A stretch of DNA of 6,897 nucleotides from contig URJC01000131.1 in the NCBI GenBank assembly GCA_900548135.1, positions 1 through 6,897 of the forward strand, given 5' to 3'. Shown here in pieces: positions 5,337 to 6,897 of the stretch. The position numbers and the translations under genes were made by a program. The DNA comes from an uncultured Odoribacter sp. Its GTDB lineage: Bacteria; Bacteroidota; Bacteroidia; Bacteroidales; Marinifilaceae. Within the stretch, counting starts at the first letter, position 1. Each line of letters starts with the position of its first letter. Below the pieces are notes generated by a model, which was not told the DNA's origin, did not search any database, and saw nothing but the letters and a program-made list of their open reading frames with translations.

Positions 5337-6897
5337 CTACTTCACATTCAATTTTTTATCGTAAGTACCGTCTTTCAATACTTCCAAGCTTTTTTTCAAG
5401 ATATCATTTTCCTCATTCAGGATCTGAAACATTTCGTTCATCCCCCAAAGATCCCGGGCAATATAGGCTTTCAATTGAATCTTCATAGTCGGGATAAGAG
5501 GAGTAATGGCTTTATCATCCCTCTTAATTCCAGCTTTTTCACCAGCCTTTATGATTTCCTCTATCATGACAGGGGAAACCACAAATTCCTGATTGAATTT
5601 TTTAAAATCCGGATATTTCTTTTTTAACTGCCCGCGATTTTTATCCACATAATTACTAATGTATTCCCCTATTACATTTTTAGCAAACAACCGATTCAGA
5701 TATAAATATTTAACAGTTGTATCAAGCGGTACGAACACATCCGGAATAATACCTCCTCCTCCATAAACGGGCCTGTGTTTTATTTTGGTATAATATTTAA
5801 GGCTATCATTCACAGCAATACTATCTGCATTCAATAACTCCCCGTTAAAGTACCGATTATACAACTCAGCCCGATAATCATCTTCGCCCTTAGTATATGG
5901 TTTTTGTATACAACGCCCGGAAGGAGTATAATAATGAGCTGTGGTCAAACGGATCATGGAACCGTCTGTCAATGGGAAAGGACGTTGTACCAATCCTTTT
6001 CCAAAAGACCTTTGTCCTACAATAAGTCCTCTGTCCCAATCTTGTATTGCTCCAGAAACAATTTCACTCGCTGAAGCCGAATTCCCGTCAATTAAGATGA
6101 CAACACGGCCATCCTGAAATAAACCAGCCGAAGTTGAATATTCCTCCCGCCGTCCTGATGACCTACCTTCTGTATAGACAATCATTTTACCAGCATTCAG
6201 TAAATGGTCACTAATACCGATGGCAGCTCCCATATATCCACCGCCATTACCTTGTAAATCCAGTATCAGGTCCTTCATCCCCATTGCCAGCAGTTTCTTT
6301 AAAGCCACTTCAAATTCTTCGATTGTTGTTGCAGCAAACCGGGAAATCTTAATATACCCGGTAGTCGGATTCAACATATAAGAAGCATCAATACTATAAA
6401 TAGGAACCTTATCCCGGATAATATGAAAATCAATCAATTCGTCATTCCGCTGCACTTTCACATTTACCTGTGTACCCTGTTCTCCTTTCAAACGCTTACG
6501 AACATCTGTAGTTGACAACTTCTTCCCTGCAATATTTTCCCCGTCAACAGCAACAATACGGTCGCCGGCATGCAATCCAACCTTTTCAGAAGGTCCTCCA
6601 GGAACAACAGAAACGACCACCAAAGTGTCACGCAAAATCGTAAACTGAATACCGATTCCAAAAAATCCGCCTTCCAACGGCTCATTCATTTCATCTATTT
6701 CCTCTTTGGAAATATAAACCGAATGAGGATCCAAATCCGAAAGCACTTTTACAATGGCATCTTCGGTTAGTTTCTGCATATTGACTGTATCCACATAAAA
6801 AGCATCTATCAAAGCCATCAGACGTTGATATTTTATACTTTGATCCCTGACCTGATTTATCCGGTTCTGCGCAGTCACCTCTCCCCAATAGCAAACG
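5337..6897 (-). CDS. C-terminal processing peptidase, S41 family with PDZ domain (N-terminus cut by window)
   Basis: Exported serine protease of the CtpA/Prc (tail-specific protease) family, which cleaves proteins near their C-termini in the periplasm. Numbering here is from a GTG at 6876-6878. An N-terminal helical region contains LDPHSVYIS (49-57). The PDZ domain is at about 70-155 (GIGIQF, GGPSEKVGLHAGDRI). The S41 core holds LILDLQGNGGG (204-214), the serine motif NSASASE (266-272) with catalytic Ser269, and SFGKG (291-295) with general base Lys294; the 25-residue Ser-Lys spacing matches E. coli Prc. GGGGIIPDV (373-381) precedes a C-terminal extension to 513. The frame stays open past the GTG to the window edge (VCYWGE precedes it), and TAQN looks like a signal-peptide cleavage site. 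The true start therefore lies outside, and the GTG is probably an internal Val. It converges on queF with a shared terminator. Confidence 0.95.
   Translation of the reverse strand, partial: VCYWGEVTAQNRINQVRDQSIKYQRLMALIDAFYVDTVNMQKLTEDAIVKVLSDLDPHSVYISKEEIDEMNEPLEGGFFGIGIQFTILRDTLVVVSVVPGGPSEKVGLHAGDRIVAVDGENIAGKKLSTTDVRKRLKGEQGTQVNVKVQRNDELIDFHIIRDKVPIYSIDASYMLNPTTGYIKISRFAATTIEEFEVALKKLLAMGMKDLILDLQGNGGGYMGAAIGISDHLLNAGKMIVYTEGRSSGRREEYSTSAGLFQDGRVVILIDGNSASASEIVSGAIQDWDRGLIVGQRSFGKGLVQRPFPLTDGSMIRLTTAHYYTPSGRCIQKPYTKGEDDYRAELYNRYFNGELLNADSIAVNDSLKYYTKIKHRPVYGGGGIIPDVFVPLDTTVKYLYLNRLFAKNVIGEYISNYVDKNRGQLKKKYPDFKKFNQEFVVSPVMIEEIIKAGEKAGIKRDDKAITPLIPTMKIQLKAYIARDLWGMNEMFQILNEENDILKKSLEVLKDGTYDKKLNVK

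Noticed and set aside
5298..5627. 109-codon plus-strand open frame beginning in the terminator loop
   Set aside because: It lies almost wholly antisense to the conserved C-terminal part of the S41 protease and begins inside the terminator hairpin loop; its translation resembles no known domain.

Overview
The window looks like ordinary chromosomal core DNA from a member of the Bacteroidota, probably order Bacteroidales. The evidence is moderate to low GC, start codons preceded by A/T-rich stretches without clear Shine-Dalgarno sequences, a TAnnTTTG-type -7 promoter box ahead of purB, and protein sequences that read like Bacteroidales versions of their families. The genus cannot be fixed from the sequence alone; Odoribacter or Butyricimonas relatives are only a guess.

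Layout, left to right. (1) Bases 1-945, minus strand: a 270-codon CysZ/EI24-like integral membrane protein, followed 19 bp later by the first 37 codons of a secreted or membrane protein. Its signal peptide and start resemble NfeD-family membrane-bound serine proteases; it runs off the left edge. (2) Bases 946-1105: a divergent intergenic region with a plausible Bacteroidota promoter for purB and a tandem direct repeat. (3) Bases 1106-5263, plus strand: purB (adenylosuccinate lyase), a type I ABC exporter half-transporter of the MsbA-like class, and a bimodular queF (preQ0 reductase). The gaps are 87 and 30 bp, so these could form one transcription unit. The 87-bp gap is filled by an octamer tandem repeat facing degenerate inverted copies of itself, ending 4 bp before the ABC transporter start. 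(4) Bases 5281-5315: a perfect 11-bp stem terminator between converging genes. (5) Bases 5337-6897, minus strand: a C-terminal processing protease (S41, PDZ domain) whose signal-peptide end lies beyond the right edge.

Functions: purB serves purine and AMP synthesis, and queF serves queuosine synthesis for tRNA modification. The ABC exporter probably moves a lipid or other hydrophobic substrate across the inner membrane. The S41 protease and the NfeD-like protein belong to envelope protein processing. The genes do not form a recognisable dedicated pathway.

No mobile element, CRISPR array, RNA gene or defence system is visible, and I found no convincing undescribed system. The most unusual items are the repeat/hairpin structure upstream of the ABC transporter and the proteobacterial-style two-domain QueF. 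No gene-free stretch exceeds 300 bases.
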